Positions 23,720-31,434 of a stretch of 31,434 nt of DNA are shown here, piece by piece. Position 1 is the first letter of the stretch. Each line of letters opens with the position of its first letter. The position numbers and the translations under genes are program-made. Source of the stretch: JAYZVT01 sp050248375 (GTDB lineage Bacteria > Pseudomonadota > Alphaproteobacteria > Rhizobiales > Methyloligellaceae). The stretch covers positions 1 through 31,434 of the forward strand of contig JBFWSL010000006.1 of the NCBI GenBank assembly GCA_050248375.1, given 5' to 3'. Under the pieces are notes generated by a model, which was not told where the DNA came from, did not search any database, and saw nothing but the letters and a program-made list of their open reading frames with translations.

Positions 23720-24646
23720 TCAATGTGCGAATTCCGTCTCCGGGAATTTGGCAACGAAGGAACTCTTGTTCAGCGGACAGGCTTTCTTGGCCATCAGGGC
23801 GATATCGCGGGCCAGGGGATGGCTGCGGTCGGCGCGGATGAAGGCGTACATTCCGACGGGCGGCACCTGGGGACTGCAGTCGACGACGCGCACGTCGCCC
23901 GCGTCGAGCTGCTTCCTGACATAGTAGGTCGGCAGCAGGCCCACGCCCAGTCCGGATTCCGTCAGCGACTGGATCACCACGATGCTGTTGCACTCGATGT
24001 AGTTGCGGCTGCTGGCGCGGTTCTCGCGGAACCACTGGTTGACCAGCTTGTAGTGGTAGGACTGCTTCGACAGGGTGATGATCGGCCAGCGCCGCAGCTC
24101 GCGCGGCGACAAGGTGTGGTGCGGAACCGCCGATTGCCGGTTGACCATCCACAGGAACTCGGCGGCGCCGAGCTCCACGGTTTCGAACTCGGAAGTCCAG
24201 GACTTGCCCGGCGACAGAACCACGTCCAGCTCACCGGCCCGCAGCTTCTCGACAAGTTCCATGGCCAGCCCGATCTGGAGGTCGAGTTTGACCCGCTTGA
24301 ACTTGGCGCGGATGTCTTTCACGAGGTCGCCAAGCCAGGTCACCGCGATCAGGTCCGCGACGCCGAGCCTGACAATGCCGCCGATGGTATCTGTCTGGCC
24401 TATGGACGACTGGATGTCCCAGACCTGCTCCATCAGCGCTTCCGCCATGTCCAGCAGTTCCTGGCCCTTCGCGGTCAGGCTGGCCGCGCGCCGTCCGCGC
24501 ACGAACAGTTGCACGCCGAGGTCGAGTTCGAGTTCGTGTATGCGCGTGGAAATGGCCGATTGCGTGGTGTTGAGCCGCTGTCCCGCGGCCGCGAAACTGC
24601 CCAGCCTGGCGATCCAGATAAACGTCTCGATCTGCTTCAGGTTCAT
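23720..24646 (-). CDS. LysR-family transcriptional regulator
   Basis: A 308-residue LysR protein. The N-terminal helix-turn-helix is MNLKQIETFIWIARLGSFAAAGQRLNTTQSAISTRIHELE, and a periplasmic-binding-like effector domain begins near residue 90 (GGIVRLGVADLIAVTWL). ATG 24646 begins at the usual family N-terminus. It lies downstream of livF on the same strand, with 95 bases between. LysR proteins usually control a neighbouring or divergent operon, so the liv/hyuA genes are the likely targets. It marks the change from the operator-linked island to the second gene block. Confidence 0.93.
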   Translation of the reverse strand: MNLKQIETFIWIARLGSFAAAGQRLNTTQSAISTRIHELELDLGVQLFVRGRRAASLTAKGQELLDMAEALMEQVWDIQSSIGQTDTIGGIVRLGVADLIAVTWLGDLVKDIRAKFKRVKLDLQIGLAMELVEKLRAGELDVVLSPGKSWTSEFETVELGAAEFLWMVNRQSAVPHHTLSPRELRRWPIITLSKQSYHYKLVNQWFRENRASSRNYIECNSIVVIQSLTESGLGVGLLPTYYVRKQLDAGDVRVVDCSPQVPPVGMYAFIRADRSHPLARDIALMAKKACPLNKSSFVAKFPETEFAH

Positions 24647-24741
24647 ACGCCGAACCAGCCTGTGTTCTTCTAGCCAAGACAAAGGATGACCCAATACCGG
24701 TTGGCAGACAAGAAGCAGAACGGTGAAAAAACAGGCAAAAA

Positions 24742-25524
24742 CTACGCGTGTCCCAGATAGGCCTTCTGAATATTGCCGCTCTTGAGCAATTTCTTTGCTG
24801 TATCGGCCAGCACGATGCGGCCGTTCTGCAGAACATAGCCGCGGTCCGCGACGGAGAGCGCCATGTTGGCGTTCTGCTCGACGATGAACATGGCCACGTT
24901 CTGCTTCTTGATGCGGGCGATGACTTCGTAGACGCGCTCGACCAGGGCCGGCGCCAGACCCATCGACGGCTCGTCCATGAGGATCAGCTTCGGCTGGCCC
25001 ATCAGGGCGCGCGCCACCGCCACCATCTGCTGTTCTCCGCCCGACAGCGTGCCGCCGAACTGGTTCAGCCGCTCCTTCACGCGCGGGAAGATCTCCAGCA
25101 CTTCTTCCATGGTCTGCTCGATATCCCCTCCGCCCGTGGCGCGGCGCGCGTAGGCGCCCATCAGCAGGTTCTCCCGCACGGTCATGGAGGCGAACAGCCG
25201 TCGCGCTTCCGGAACCGGCGCCAGGCCCAGCGCGATGATCTCGCCGGACTTGCGCCCGTCGATGCGTTCGCCGGCGAAGGTGATCGTCCCCGATGCCGGC
25301 CGGACCAGCCCCAGGATGGTTTTCATGGTCGTCGTCTTGCCGGAGGCGTTGCCGCCGAGCAGGGAGACGACTTCTCCGGGATACACCTGGATGTCGATGC
25401 CCTTCAGGATCTGGATGGAGCCGTAGAAGGTGACGACCTTGTCCAGTTCCAGCAGGGGCGCGGAGCCGCCGCCGGAGCCGTTGCGCGGCCTGTGAAGGAC
25501 TTTGTCGGAGACTGCGGTGGACAT
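24742..25524 (-). CDS. livF: LivF-like branched-chain-type ABC transporter ATPase
   Basis: A 260-residue ATPase of the HAAT (Liv) family. Walker A is LLGGNASGKTTTMKTI (the usual GPNGAGKT varied at two positions), the signature is TLSGGEQQMVAVARAL, Walker B is LILMDEPSMGLAP and the switch is FIVEQN. About 20 residues before LLELDKVVTFYGS form a non-conserved tail. It faces away from livK-livH-livM-livG, so one ATPase of this importer is transcribed separately, apparently together with the LysR gene. Partners should be LivG, LivH and LivM encoded from 27.1 kb. Confidence 0.93.
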   Translation of the reverse strand: MSTAVSDKVLHRPRNGSGGGSAPLLELDKVVTFYGSIQILKGIDIQVYPGEVVSLLGGNASGKTTTMKTILGLVRPASGTITFAGERIDGRKSGEIIALGLAPVPEARRLFASMTVRENLLMGAYARRATGGGDIEQTMEEVLEIFPRVKERLNQFGGTLSGGEQQMVAVARALMGQPKLILMDEPSMGLAPALVERVYEVIARIKKQNVAMFIVEQNANMALSVADRGYVLQNGRIVLADTAKKLLKSGNIQKAYLGHA

Positions 25525-25623
25525 GCGGGGCAGGGCCTCGTGCGAGACGGCATTCGCGCGATTGTCATGAAAGGCAGCGGCTTGCGCAAGACGGGCAACC
25601 TTAGAACTTTACGATTGATACCA

Positions 25624-25637
25624 TTCAAAACATTGAA
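25624..25637. promoter_or_regulatory. Candidate LysR-type binding site between livF and livK
   Basis: TTCAA-AACA-TTGAA is a perfect 5-base inverted repeat and contains a T-N11-A pattern typical of LysR sites. It sits in the 299-base divergent region between livF and livK, in a short AT-rich patch also holding two similar decamers, CTTAGAACTT and CTTAGAATTT. No confident -10/-35 pair was found. Confidence 0.35.
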
Positions 25638-25823
25638 GTCGCGGAAGCCGCGGGGCTGCGCTTAGAATTTGCAGGTGAGGGAAGGCGCCGGGGTTATGCT
25701 GGCTCATTCTCTTCCGCCAGGTCCGGCAGCAGACGCGGGACCACACAAGCCGCGAAGGCAGGAACCGAGGGAACCCGAATGCAGGGCCGGCTTAGATAGC
25801 GCAGTTTCGAAAGGACGAGCATC

Positions 25824-27011
25824 ATGACCCGGATAACGCGGCTGCTGGCCGCCACGCTGCTGATCTGCGCCGCGCAGGTCGGAACCGCCCGTGCGGACAC
25901 CTACAAGTTGTTTGTGAACCTGCCTCTTTCCGGACCGTGGTCGAACTTCGGCGAGGGCATGTACAATTCCTTCAAGCTGGCCATCGACCAGGGCAATGCC
26001 TCCGGCGTGCTCGGCAGCGACAAGCTCGAGGTGGTCCGCGGCGACAATGCCGGCGACACCGCCCAGGGCGTGAGCCTTGCCACCAAGGCCGGCGCCGACC
26101 CAACTGTCATTGGCGCCTTCTGCTGCTGGACCAGCGGCATCGGCCTCGCCACCCACTCCATCTACAACCGCTACGGCCTGCCGACCATCCTCGGCGGTTC
26201 GAACGACAGCCGCACCACGCGTCCGTTCCATGACAGCAAGGTCATCTTCCGCAATTCGCCTTATGACCTGATCAACATGAAGATGGCCGCCCATTACGCG
26301 GTCTCCGTGGCCAAGTTCAAGCGCATCTACACCATCGACGACAACTCCGCCTTCGCCGTCACCCAGGTGAACGAGTTCACCAAGGTGGCGAAGAAGGAGG
26401 GCGGCGACAGCATCATCGTCGGCCGCGAGAGCATTGTGCCCGGCGAGAAGGACTTCACCTCGCTGCTGACCAAGATCAAGCCGCTCGATCCGGACCTGAT
26501 CTTCTTCGGCGGCCGCATCGTCGAGGCGAGCCTGATCCGGCAGCAGATGGTGAAGCTCGGCTTCAAGGCCCCCATCATGAGCTCCGGCGGCACCTTTTCC
26601 GAGACCTTGATCAAGGTGACCGGCGAAGCCGCCAACGGCTTCCTCGCCAGCTTCTGGGGCCTGCCGCTCGACTACTACCCCGAAGGCCGCGGCACCCAGT
26701 TCGGCAAGGACTACGCCGCCGCCAATTTCAACCAGCCCTACGAGTCCTTCGGTCCGATGGCCTACGCCGCCGGCCAGGTCTTCGTGCAGGCCGTCGCCGC
26801 CGCCCAGAAGAAGGGCAAGGTAACGCGCGAGGCCATGCTGAACGAACTGAACACGGGCAGCTTCGAGACCATGCTCGGGGACTTCAAGTTCGACGAGAAC
26901 GGAATGCTGGATATCCTGCATATCGCCATCTACGAGGTCCAGAATGGCAAGTGGGAGATCCTCTACAGGACCGACCGCAGCGCCACGGAGCTCAAGAAGG
27001 TCGAGAAATAA
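25824..27011 (+). CDS. livK: LivK-like periplasmic amino-acid/amide-type binding protein
   Basis: A 395-residue binding protein of the HAAT family with signal peptide (MTRITRLLAATLLICAAQVGTARA). The mature part opens YKLFVNLPLSGPWSNFGEGMYNSFKLAID and continues to IGAFCCWTSGIGLATHSIYNRYGLPTILGGSND, the standard lobe-1 fold. Such proteins bind branched amino acids but also amides, urea, aromatic acids and other compounds. AAGGA precedes ATG 25824. Its position before a HyuA-type gene suggests a cyclic amide or related ligand. Confidence 0.92.
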   Translation: MTRITRLLAATLLICAAQVGTARADTYKLFVNLPLSGPWSNFGEGMYNSFKLAIDQGNASGVLGSDKLEVVRGDNAGDTAQGVSLATKAGADPTVIGAFCCWTSGIGLATHSIYNRYGLPTILGGSNDSRTTRPFHDSKVIFRNSPYDLINMKMAAHYAVSVAKFKRIYTIDDNSAFAVTQVNEFTKVAKKEGGDSIIVGRESIVPGEKDFTSLLTKIKPLDPDLIFFGGRIVEASLIRQQMVKLGFKAPIMSSGGTFSETLIKVTGEAANGFLASFWGLPLDYYPEGRGTQFGKDYAAANFNQPYESFGPMAYAAGQVFVQAVAAAQKKGKVTREAMLNELNTGSFETMLGDFKFDENGMLDILHIAIYEVQNGKWEILYRTDRSATELKKVEK

Positions 27012-27020
27012 TCCCACGGC

Positions 27021-27054
27021 ACGGGCGCGCCGGCACTCCGGCGGGCGCGCCCGT
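27021..27054 (+). other. Stable stem-loop between livK and livH
   Basis: ACGGGCGCGCC (27021-27031) and GGCGCGCCCGT (27044-27054) are perfect 11-base complements around a 12-base loop that can itself pair in part (GCCGG/CCGGC). No T-run follows. Such elements after a binding-protein gene often protect its mRNA end and raise its level over the membrane genes. Confidence 0.6.
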
Positions 27055-27155
27055 CACCATGGCGGTTTCACGCGGAAGGTCTCCATTCCGGGACGTCCGC
27101 CTTCCCATCCATCCGCCCGCGGCGGCCGGCGCAACGCAGACGGCATAGACGACCC

Positions 27156-28070
27156 ATGGATATGTGGATTCAGCAGCTCATCAACGCGCTGACCATCGGC
27201 GGAATGTATACGCTGGTCGCGGTGGGCTTCACGGTTTTCTTCGGTGTGCTCAGGCTCATCAACTTCGCCCACGGCGAGGTGTTCATGTTCGGCGGTTTCG
27301 CCGCGCTCGCCGTCTCGACCATCTGCCTCTCCGTGGGCATCGACAACGCGCCGCTCATCATCGTTCTGATGTTCATCGTGGCCATGCTGCTCTCGGCCGT
27401 GCTCGGCGCGGTCCTCGAGCGCGTCGCCTTCAAGCCGCTGCGGGGCATGCCGCCGCTGCTGCTGCTGGTCACTTCGCTGGCCCTCGGCATCGTCATCCGC
27501 GAGGGCGTCAAGGAATTCTATCCCCAGGGCGCCAATCCGCAGGCGTTCTTCTCGCCCTATGCGCTCAACACCTTCAACGTCGGCGGCGTCACCCTGTCCT
27601 GGACCCAGATTGGTCTCGTCGCCTTCTCGCTGGTGCTGGTCTACGGTGTCTACCTGATGGTCACGCGCACCTGGATGGGCCGCGCCATGCGCGCCACCTC
27701 CGAGGACAAGGACGCCGCGCTCATGATGGGCGTCGATGTGGACGCCGTCATCCGCAACGCCTTTCTCATCGGCTCCGCCCTGGGCGCGGCCGCGGCGGTG
27801 ATGAACGGCCTGTTCTACCAGAACATCCGCTTCGACATGGGCTGGGTCATGGGCATCAAGGGCTTCACCGCCGCCGTCATCGGCGGGCTCGGCAATGTCT
27901 ACGGCGCCATCGTCGGCGGCTACGTGCTGGCGCTGTTCGAGGTTCTGGTGGTGGCGCTGGTGCCCAACGGCTCCCAGTACAAGGACGTCTTCGTCTTCGC
28001 CATCCTGATCGCGATCCTCGTGTTCCGTCCATCGGGCCTGCTCGGCACGCCGCAGGAAAAGGTGGGGTGA
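27156..28070 (+). CDS. livH: LivH-like ABC transporter permease
   Basis: A 304-residue permease with about eight hydrophobic segments. The N-terminal QQLINALTIGGMYTLVAVGFTVFFGVLRLINFAHGEVFMFGGF is the LivH signature, and GIKGFTAAVIGGLGNVYGAIVGGYVLALFE near the end is the ATPase-contact region. It follows livK after 144 bases that contain the stem-loop, and its stop is 1 base before the livM start. Confidence 0.94.
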   Translation: MDMWIQQLINALTIGGMYTLVAVGFTVFFGVLRLINFAHGEVFMFGGFAALAVSTICLSVGIDNAPLIIVLMFIVAMLLSAVLGAVLERVAFKPLRGMPPLLLLVTSLALGIVIREGVKEFYPQGANPQAFFSPYALNTFNVGGVTLSWTQIGLVAFSLVLVYGVYLMVTRTWMGRAMRATSEDKDAALMMGVDVDAVIRNAFLIGSALGAAAAVMNGLFYQNIRFDMGWVMGIKGFTAAVIGGLGNVYGAIVGGYVLALFEVLVVALVPNGSQYKDVFVFAILIAILVFRPSGLLGTPQEKVG

Positions 28071-28071
28071 G

Positions 28072-29352
28072 ATGCCCGAGATAGATTTCATTGGCACCCA
28101 GCTCGCCGCCGGCGACAGCCGCAGCACCGCGCGCCGCTGGCGCGACCGCGGCATTCTCGCCGCCGCGCTCGTCGCCATCTTCGCCACGTTCCTCGTCGGC
28201 CTCACGATCGAGAGCGCCAACCTGCTGGTCGTCTACATGGCGGTCGTCACCGGCGCCGTCATCCTGCTGGGCCGGGCCGGGGGCGTGGACGAGAAGTTCC
28301 GCGGCCTGGTCGCCCGCGACCGCGCCTTTACGTATGTGATGATCGGGGTGCTCGCGCTCTCCTATCCGCTGGTTCTGTCCGGCGACGCCTACCTGATCCA
28401 TCTGGGGGCGCTGGCGGGGATCTTCGTCATCATGGCGCTGGGCCTGAACATCACGCTCGGCTTCGCCGGCTTGCTGGACGTCGGCTTCGCCGTCTACTTC
28501 GCCGCCGGCGCCTACACCAGCGCGCAGCTCGCGGTGCTCTATGATCTGCCCTTCTGGATCGGCCTGCCGCTGGGCGGCCTGTCGGCGGCGCTGTTCGGTT
28601 TCCTCATCGCCTGGCCGGCGCTGCGCGTGCAGGGGCACTATCTCGCCATGGTCACGCTTGGCTACGGGCTGATCATGAACATCCTGCACAGGAACCTGAA
28701 ATTCCTGACCAACGGCACCGACGGTGTCCTGAACATTCCCGCGCCGTCCATCGGAAGCTACGATTTCCTCAAGTCGATCAATATCTTCGGCTACCAGTTG
28801 CCGTTCCAGACCAACTATTACTACCTGACGCTCGTTCTCATCGGCATCACCATCTTCGTCAGCTACCGGCTGCAGAACTCCAACATCGGCCGCTGCTGGG
28901 AGGCCATCCGCGAGGACGAGATCGCCGGCAAGTGCTTCGGCGTCAACCTGACGCGGCTGAAGGTGCTCGCCTTTTCCACCGGTGCCTTCTTCGGCGGCGT
29001 CGGCGGCGCCACCTTCGCCCACATGATCGGCTTCATCCATCCCGACAACTTCATCCTGCTGACCTCGATCACCATCCTCGCCATGGTGCTCATCGGCGGC
29101 ATGGGCAACGTCTGGGGCGTCGTCATCGGCGCCGTCCTGCTGACCATGATTCCCGAGCGCCTGCGCGACTTCGAGAACCTGCGCATGCTGCTGTTCGGCG
29201 GCGCCATGGCGCTGATCATGATCTACCGCCCGCAGGGGCTGTTTCCCGGTGTGCGCCGCCGCCGCGAGGTCGAGGCCGGCCGCATGGACGAGCTGATCGA
29301 GAAATCCGGCAAGGCCACCTCTCATGCCCGGCCGGTCTCGCTCGACGGATAG
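28072..29352 (+). CDS. livM: LivM-like ABC transporter permease
   Basis: A 426-residue permease, longer than many LivM proteins because of an N-terminal extension with two to three extra hydrophobic segments (about residues 28-100) before the core. The core shows YLIHLGALAGIFVIMALGLNITLGFAGLLDVGFAVYFAAGAY, then RLKVLAFSTGAFFGGVGGATFAHMIGFIHPDNF and the end segment MLLFGGAMALIMIYRPQGLFP. It pairs with LivH as the membrane channel. The livG gene begins immediately after its stop. Confidence 0.93.
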   Translation: MPEIDFIGTQLAAGDSRSTARRWRDRGILAAALVAIFATFLVGLTIESANLLVVYMAVVTGAVILLGRAGGVDEKFRGLVARDRAFTYVMIGVLALSYPLVLSGDAYLIHLGALAGIFVIMALGLNITLGFAGLLDVGFAVYFAAGAYTSAQLAVLYDLPFWIGLPLGGLSAALFGFLIAWPALRVQGHYLAMVTLGYGLIMNILHRNLKFLTNGTDGVLNIPAPSIGSYDFLKSINIFGYQLPFQTNYYYLTLVLIGITIFVSYRLQNSNIGRCWEAIREDEIAGKCFGVNLTRLKVLAFSTGAFFGGVGGATFAHMIGFIHPDNFILLTSITILAMVLIGGMGNVWGVVIGAVLLTMIPERLRDFENLRMLLFGGAMALIMIYRPQGLFPGVRRRREVEAGRMDELIEKSGKATSHARPVSLDG

Positions 29353-29361
29353 GTGCGCGAC

Positions 29362-30192
29362 ATGGGAAAGCCAGCCACACCCTGCCTGCTGGAGACGCGC
29401 AAGCTCTGCAAGTCCTTCGGCGGCCTGCAGGCCATCCAGAACCTCGACTTCGACATCTCCGAGGGCGAGATCCTGGCCATCATCGGCCCCAACGGTTCGG
29501 GCAAGACCACCTTCTTCAACCTGATCATGCAGCTCTACGAGGTGACCTCCGGCTCGATCCTGTTCGGGCCGCAGCATCGCGAACTGGTCGGCCTGCGCAC
29601 TTTCGAGATCAACCGGCTCGGCATCGCGCGCACCTTCCAGAACCTGCGCCTGTTCCCGAACCTGACCATCCTCGAAAACGTCCTCATCGGCATGAACCGG
29701 CACCTGTCGAGCAGCTTCTGGCGCGCCATCGCGCGTCCGCCCTCGCTGGGGCAGGAGGAGCGGGCGGCGGAGGAGCGGGCGCTGGAGATACTCTCATTCT
29801 TCGGCGCGCGCCTGCTCAGCATGTGCAACGAGCCCGCCCATTCGCTCTCCTACGCCAACCGCCGCCGTCTCGAGATCGCCCGCGTGCTCGCCTCCGACCC
29901 CAGGCTCATCCTGCTGGACGAGCCGGTCGCCGGCATGAATCCGACGGAGACCTCCGAGATCATGACCGACATCGAGCGCATCAACGCCATGGGATACACC
30001 GTGCTCCTGATCGAGCATGACATGACCCTGGTGAAGGGCGTGGCCAGCCGCGTGGTCGCCTTCGACCATGGCCAGAAGATCGCGGAAGGCTCGTTCGCGC
30101 AGGTTTGCAACAACCCGGCGGTGATCGAGTCCTATCTCGGTCGCCAGGGCGCCAGTAAGAAGAAGGGAGGCAGGCGCGCCAGGGCCGGCTAG
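29362..30192 (+). CDS. livG: LivG-like ABC transporter ATPase
   Basis: A 276-residue ATPase. Walker A is IGPNGSGKTTFFN, the Q-loop region is LGIARTFQNLRLFPNLTILENV, Walker B is LILLDEPVAGMNP and the switch is LIEHDM. The signature is degenerate, HSLSYANRRRLEIARVL, as is common in LivG (usually LSYGQQRR). ATG 29362 is preferred, with AGG 8 bases upstream; a GTG at 29353 directly after the livM stop is also in frame. The C-terminus is basic (KKKGGRRARAG). It forms the ATPase pair with the separately encoded LivF. Confidence 0.93.
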   Translation: MGKPATPCLLETRKLCKSFGGLQAIQNLDFDISEGEILAIIGPNGSGKTTFFNLIMQLYEVTSGSILFGPQHRELVGLRTFEINRLGIARTFQNLRLFPNLTILENVLIGMNRHLSSSFWRAIARPPSLGQEERAAEERALEILSFFGARLLSMCNEPAHSLSYANRRRLEIARVLASDPRLILLDEPVAGMNPTETSEIMTDIERINAMGYTVLLIEHDMTLVKGVASRVVAFDHGQKIAEGSFAQVCNNPAVIESYLGRQGASKKKGGRRARAG

Positions 30193-30226
30193 CCCGCGCG
30201 TCCGCCCCGAACACGTAAGGAACCGA

Positions 30227-31434
30227 ATGTCCATACGAATAACTGTCGATACCGGAGGAACCTTTACCGACGTCGTCGTCTCCGACGGCTCCGGGCGTTT
30301 CTATGTCGGCAAGGCCCTGACCACGCCGAAGCGGTCCTTCGACGGCCTGCGCGCGGCTATCGCCGTCGCCGCCGAGGAGATGGACAGCGATGCCGATACC
30401 GTCCTGAAGCAGGCGGAGTTGCTGATCTTCGGCACCACCCGCGCCACCAACGCCATCGTCACCCGTGCCACCGCGCGCACCGCCTTCCTGACCACCCAGG
30501 GATTTCCGGACATTCTGGTGCTGAAGGAGGGCGGCAAGTTCGATCCGCACGACTTCTCGCAGGCTTATCCCGAGCCCTATATTCCCCGCCGCGACACCTT
30601 CGAGATTCCCGGCCGCATCGACGCGGAAGGAGGCGTGGTCGCGCCGCTCGACGTCGAGGCGGCGCGAAAGGTCCTGAGAAAACTGGCGCAGCGCAAGTTC
30701 GAGGCGGTCGCCGTCTGCCTGATCTGGTCCATCGCCAACCCGGCCCACGAGCTGGAGCTCGGCAGGCTCATCGAGGAAGAGCTTCCGGGCGTGCCCTACA
30801 CGCTCTCCCACCAGCTCATCCCCATTCTGCGCGAATACCGCCGCGCCTCCACCACCGCCATCGACGCCTCGCTGAAGCCGATCATGCGCAGCTATCTCGG
30901 CGACATGGAAGCCGACCTGCGCAAGGCGGGCTTCACCGGCGAATTGCTCATCAGCACGTCCATTGGCGGCTGCATGCATGCCTCCGACATCGCCGACCGT
31001 CCGGTCCATACCGTGAAGTCCGGTCCCGCCATGGCGCCGGTCGCCGGCCGCATCTATGCGGGCACGGAGAACCTCGGCGCCGACCTGCTGGTCTGCGATT
31101 CCGGCGGCACCACTTTCGATGTCGGCCTGGTCCGCTCCGGCGAACTCGTCTTCACCCGCGACACCTGGCTCGGCCGCCAGTGGATCGGCGATTTGGTCAG
31201 CATGTCCACGGTGGACGTGCGCAGCGTCGGCGCGGGCGGCGGCTCCATCGCCTGGGTCGATTCCGGCGGCCTGCTGCGCGTCGGCCCGCGCAGCGCCGGC
31301 TCCGTGCCCGGCCCTGCCTGCTACGGCCAGGGCGGTGCCGAGCCGACCGTGACCGACGCCGCCGTGGTGCTGGGCTACATGGACCCCGACTATATCGTCG
31401 GCGGCCGCATGAAGCTCGACCCCGTCGCCGCCCG
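30227..31434 (+). CDS. Hydantoinase/oxoprolinase-family protein, HyuA type (partial, cut by window end)
   Basis: The first 402 codons of a gene that runs off the window. The ATG at 30227 starts SIRITVDTGGTFTDVVV, the ATP-binding Hydant_A_N opening. The FGTTRATNAIVTR segment and the start of the hydantoinase_A domain follow (HQLIPILREYRRASTTAIDASLKPIM, then SIGGCMHASDIADRPVHTVKSGPAMAPVAG and CDSGGTTFDVGLV). Family members are ATP-dependent N-methylhydantoinases, 5-oxoprolinases or acetone/acetophenone carboxylase subunits; the class cannot be settled without the rest and a HyuB-type partner. It lies 34 bases after livG, so the Liv importer probably supplies its substrate. Confidence 0.92.
   Translation, partial: MSIRITVDTGGTFTDVVVSDGSGRFYVGKALTTPKRSFDGLRAAIAVAAEEMDSDADTVLKQAELLIFGTTRATNAIVTRATARTAFLTTQGFPDILVLKEGGKFDPHDFSQAYPEPYIPRRDTFEIPGRIDAEGGVVAPLDVEAARKVLRKLAQRKFEAVAVCLIWSIANPAHELELGRLIEEELPGVPYTLSHQLIPILREYRRASTTAIDASLKPIMRSYLGDMEADLRKAGFTGELLISTSIGGCMHASDIADRPVHTVKSGPAMAPVAGRIYAGTENLGADLLVCDSGGTTFDVGLVRSGELVFTRDTWLGRQWIGDLVSMSTVDVRSVGAGGGSIAWVDSGGLLRVGPRSAGSVPGPACYGQGGAEPTVTDAAVVLGYMDPDYIVGGRMKLDPVAA

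Noticed and set aside
1..31434. tRNA, rRNA, CRISPR arrays, insertion sequences, prophage genes or attachment sites
   Set aside because: None was found on reading; gene spacing is tight and no transposase-, integrase- or repeat-array-like sequence is visible.

Overview
The window is GC-rich, densely coded bacterial DNA with short operons, occasional TTG/GTG starts, tripartite tricarboxylate (TTT) and Liv-type transporters and IclR/LysR regulators. This suits a metabolically versatile proteobacterium, most likely an alphaproteobacterium. No rRNA, tRNA, transposase, phage gene or CRISPR array was seen, so the taxonomic guess rests only on gene style.

Region 1 (about 1-23.6 kb) looks like one catabolic island. 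It begins with larC-larE-larB, which make the nickel-pincer nucleotide (NPN) cofactor of LarA-type 2-hydroxyacid racemases; larA is not in the window. An IclR regulator follows. A minus-strand FecCD-type ABC importer (binding protein, permease, ATPase) comes next and could supply corrinoid or nickel. It is divergent from a ComA/phosphosulfolactate-synthase-like protein. A seven-gene minus-strand operon encodes an atypical succinate dehydrogenase/fumarate reductase-like complex (A, C, D, B), an acyl-CoA ligase, an aldehyde dehydrogenase and an enoyl-CoA hydratase; a second IclR regulator lies beyond its end. Divergent from that operon is a glutamate-mutase-like adenosylcobalamin mutase (GlmE- and GlmS-like) with its MutL/GlmL partner. 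Then come a TctCBA importer, a TauE/SafE-family exporter and a small hypothetical gene.

The island is tied together by a shared palindrome, GTTCC-RTAWTAY-GGAAC. Seven good copies sit at three promoter regions (6.6-6.7, 15.5-15.85 and 19.27-19.35 kb), close to or over start codons and promoters. Two variant copies precede larC. The mutase keeps the B12 and adenosine-binding residues but appears to have lost five of the six glutamate-binding residues known in clostridial GlmE. No methylaspartate ammonia-lyase is present. I infer an uncharacterised pathway for an imported di- or poly-acid or sulfonate that combines a NPN-dependent racemase or epimerase, a B12 carbon-skeleton rearrangement, a quinone-linked dicarboxylate oxidoreductase and CoA/aldehyde chemistry. 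The substrate cannot be named from the sequence.

Region 2 (about 23.7-31.4 kb) lacks the palindrome and looks like a separate unit. It holds a LysR regulator and livF on the minus strand, then divergent livK-livH-livM-livG and the first 402 codons of a hydantoinase/oxoprolinase (HyuA-type) gene cut by the window edge.
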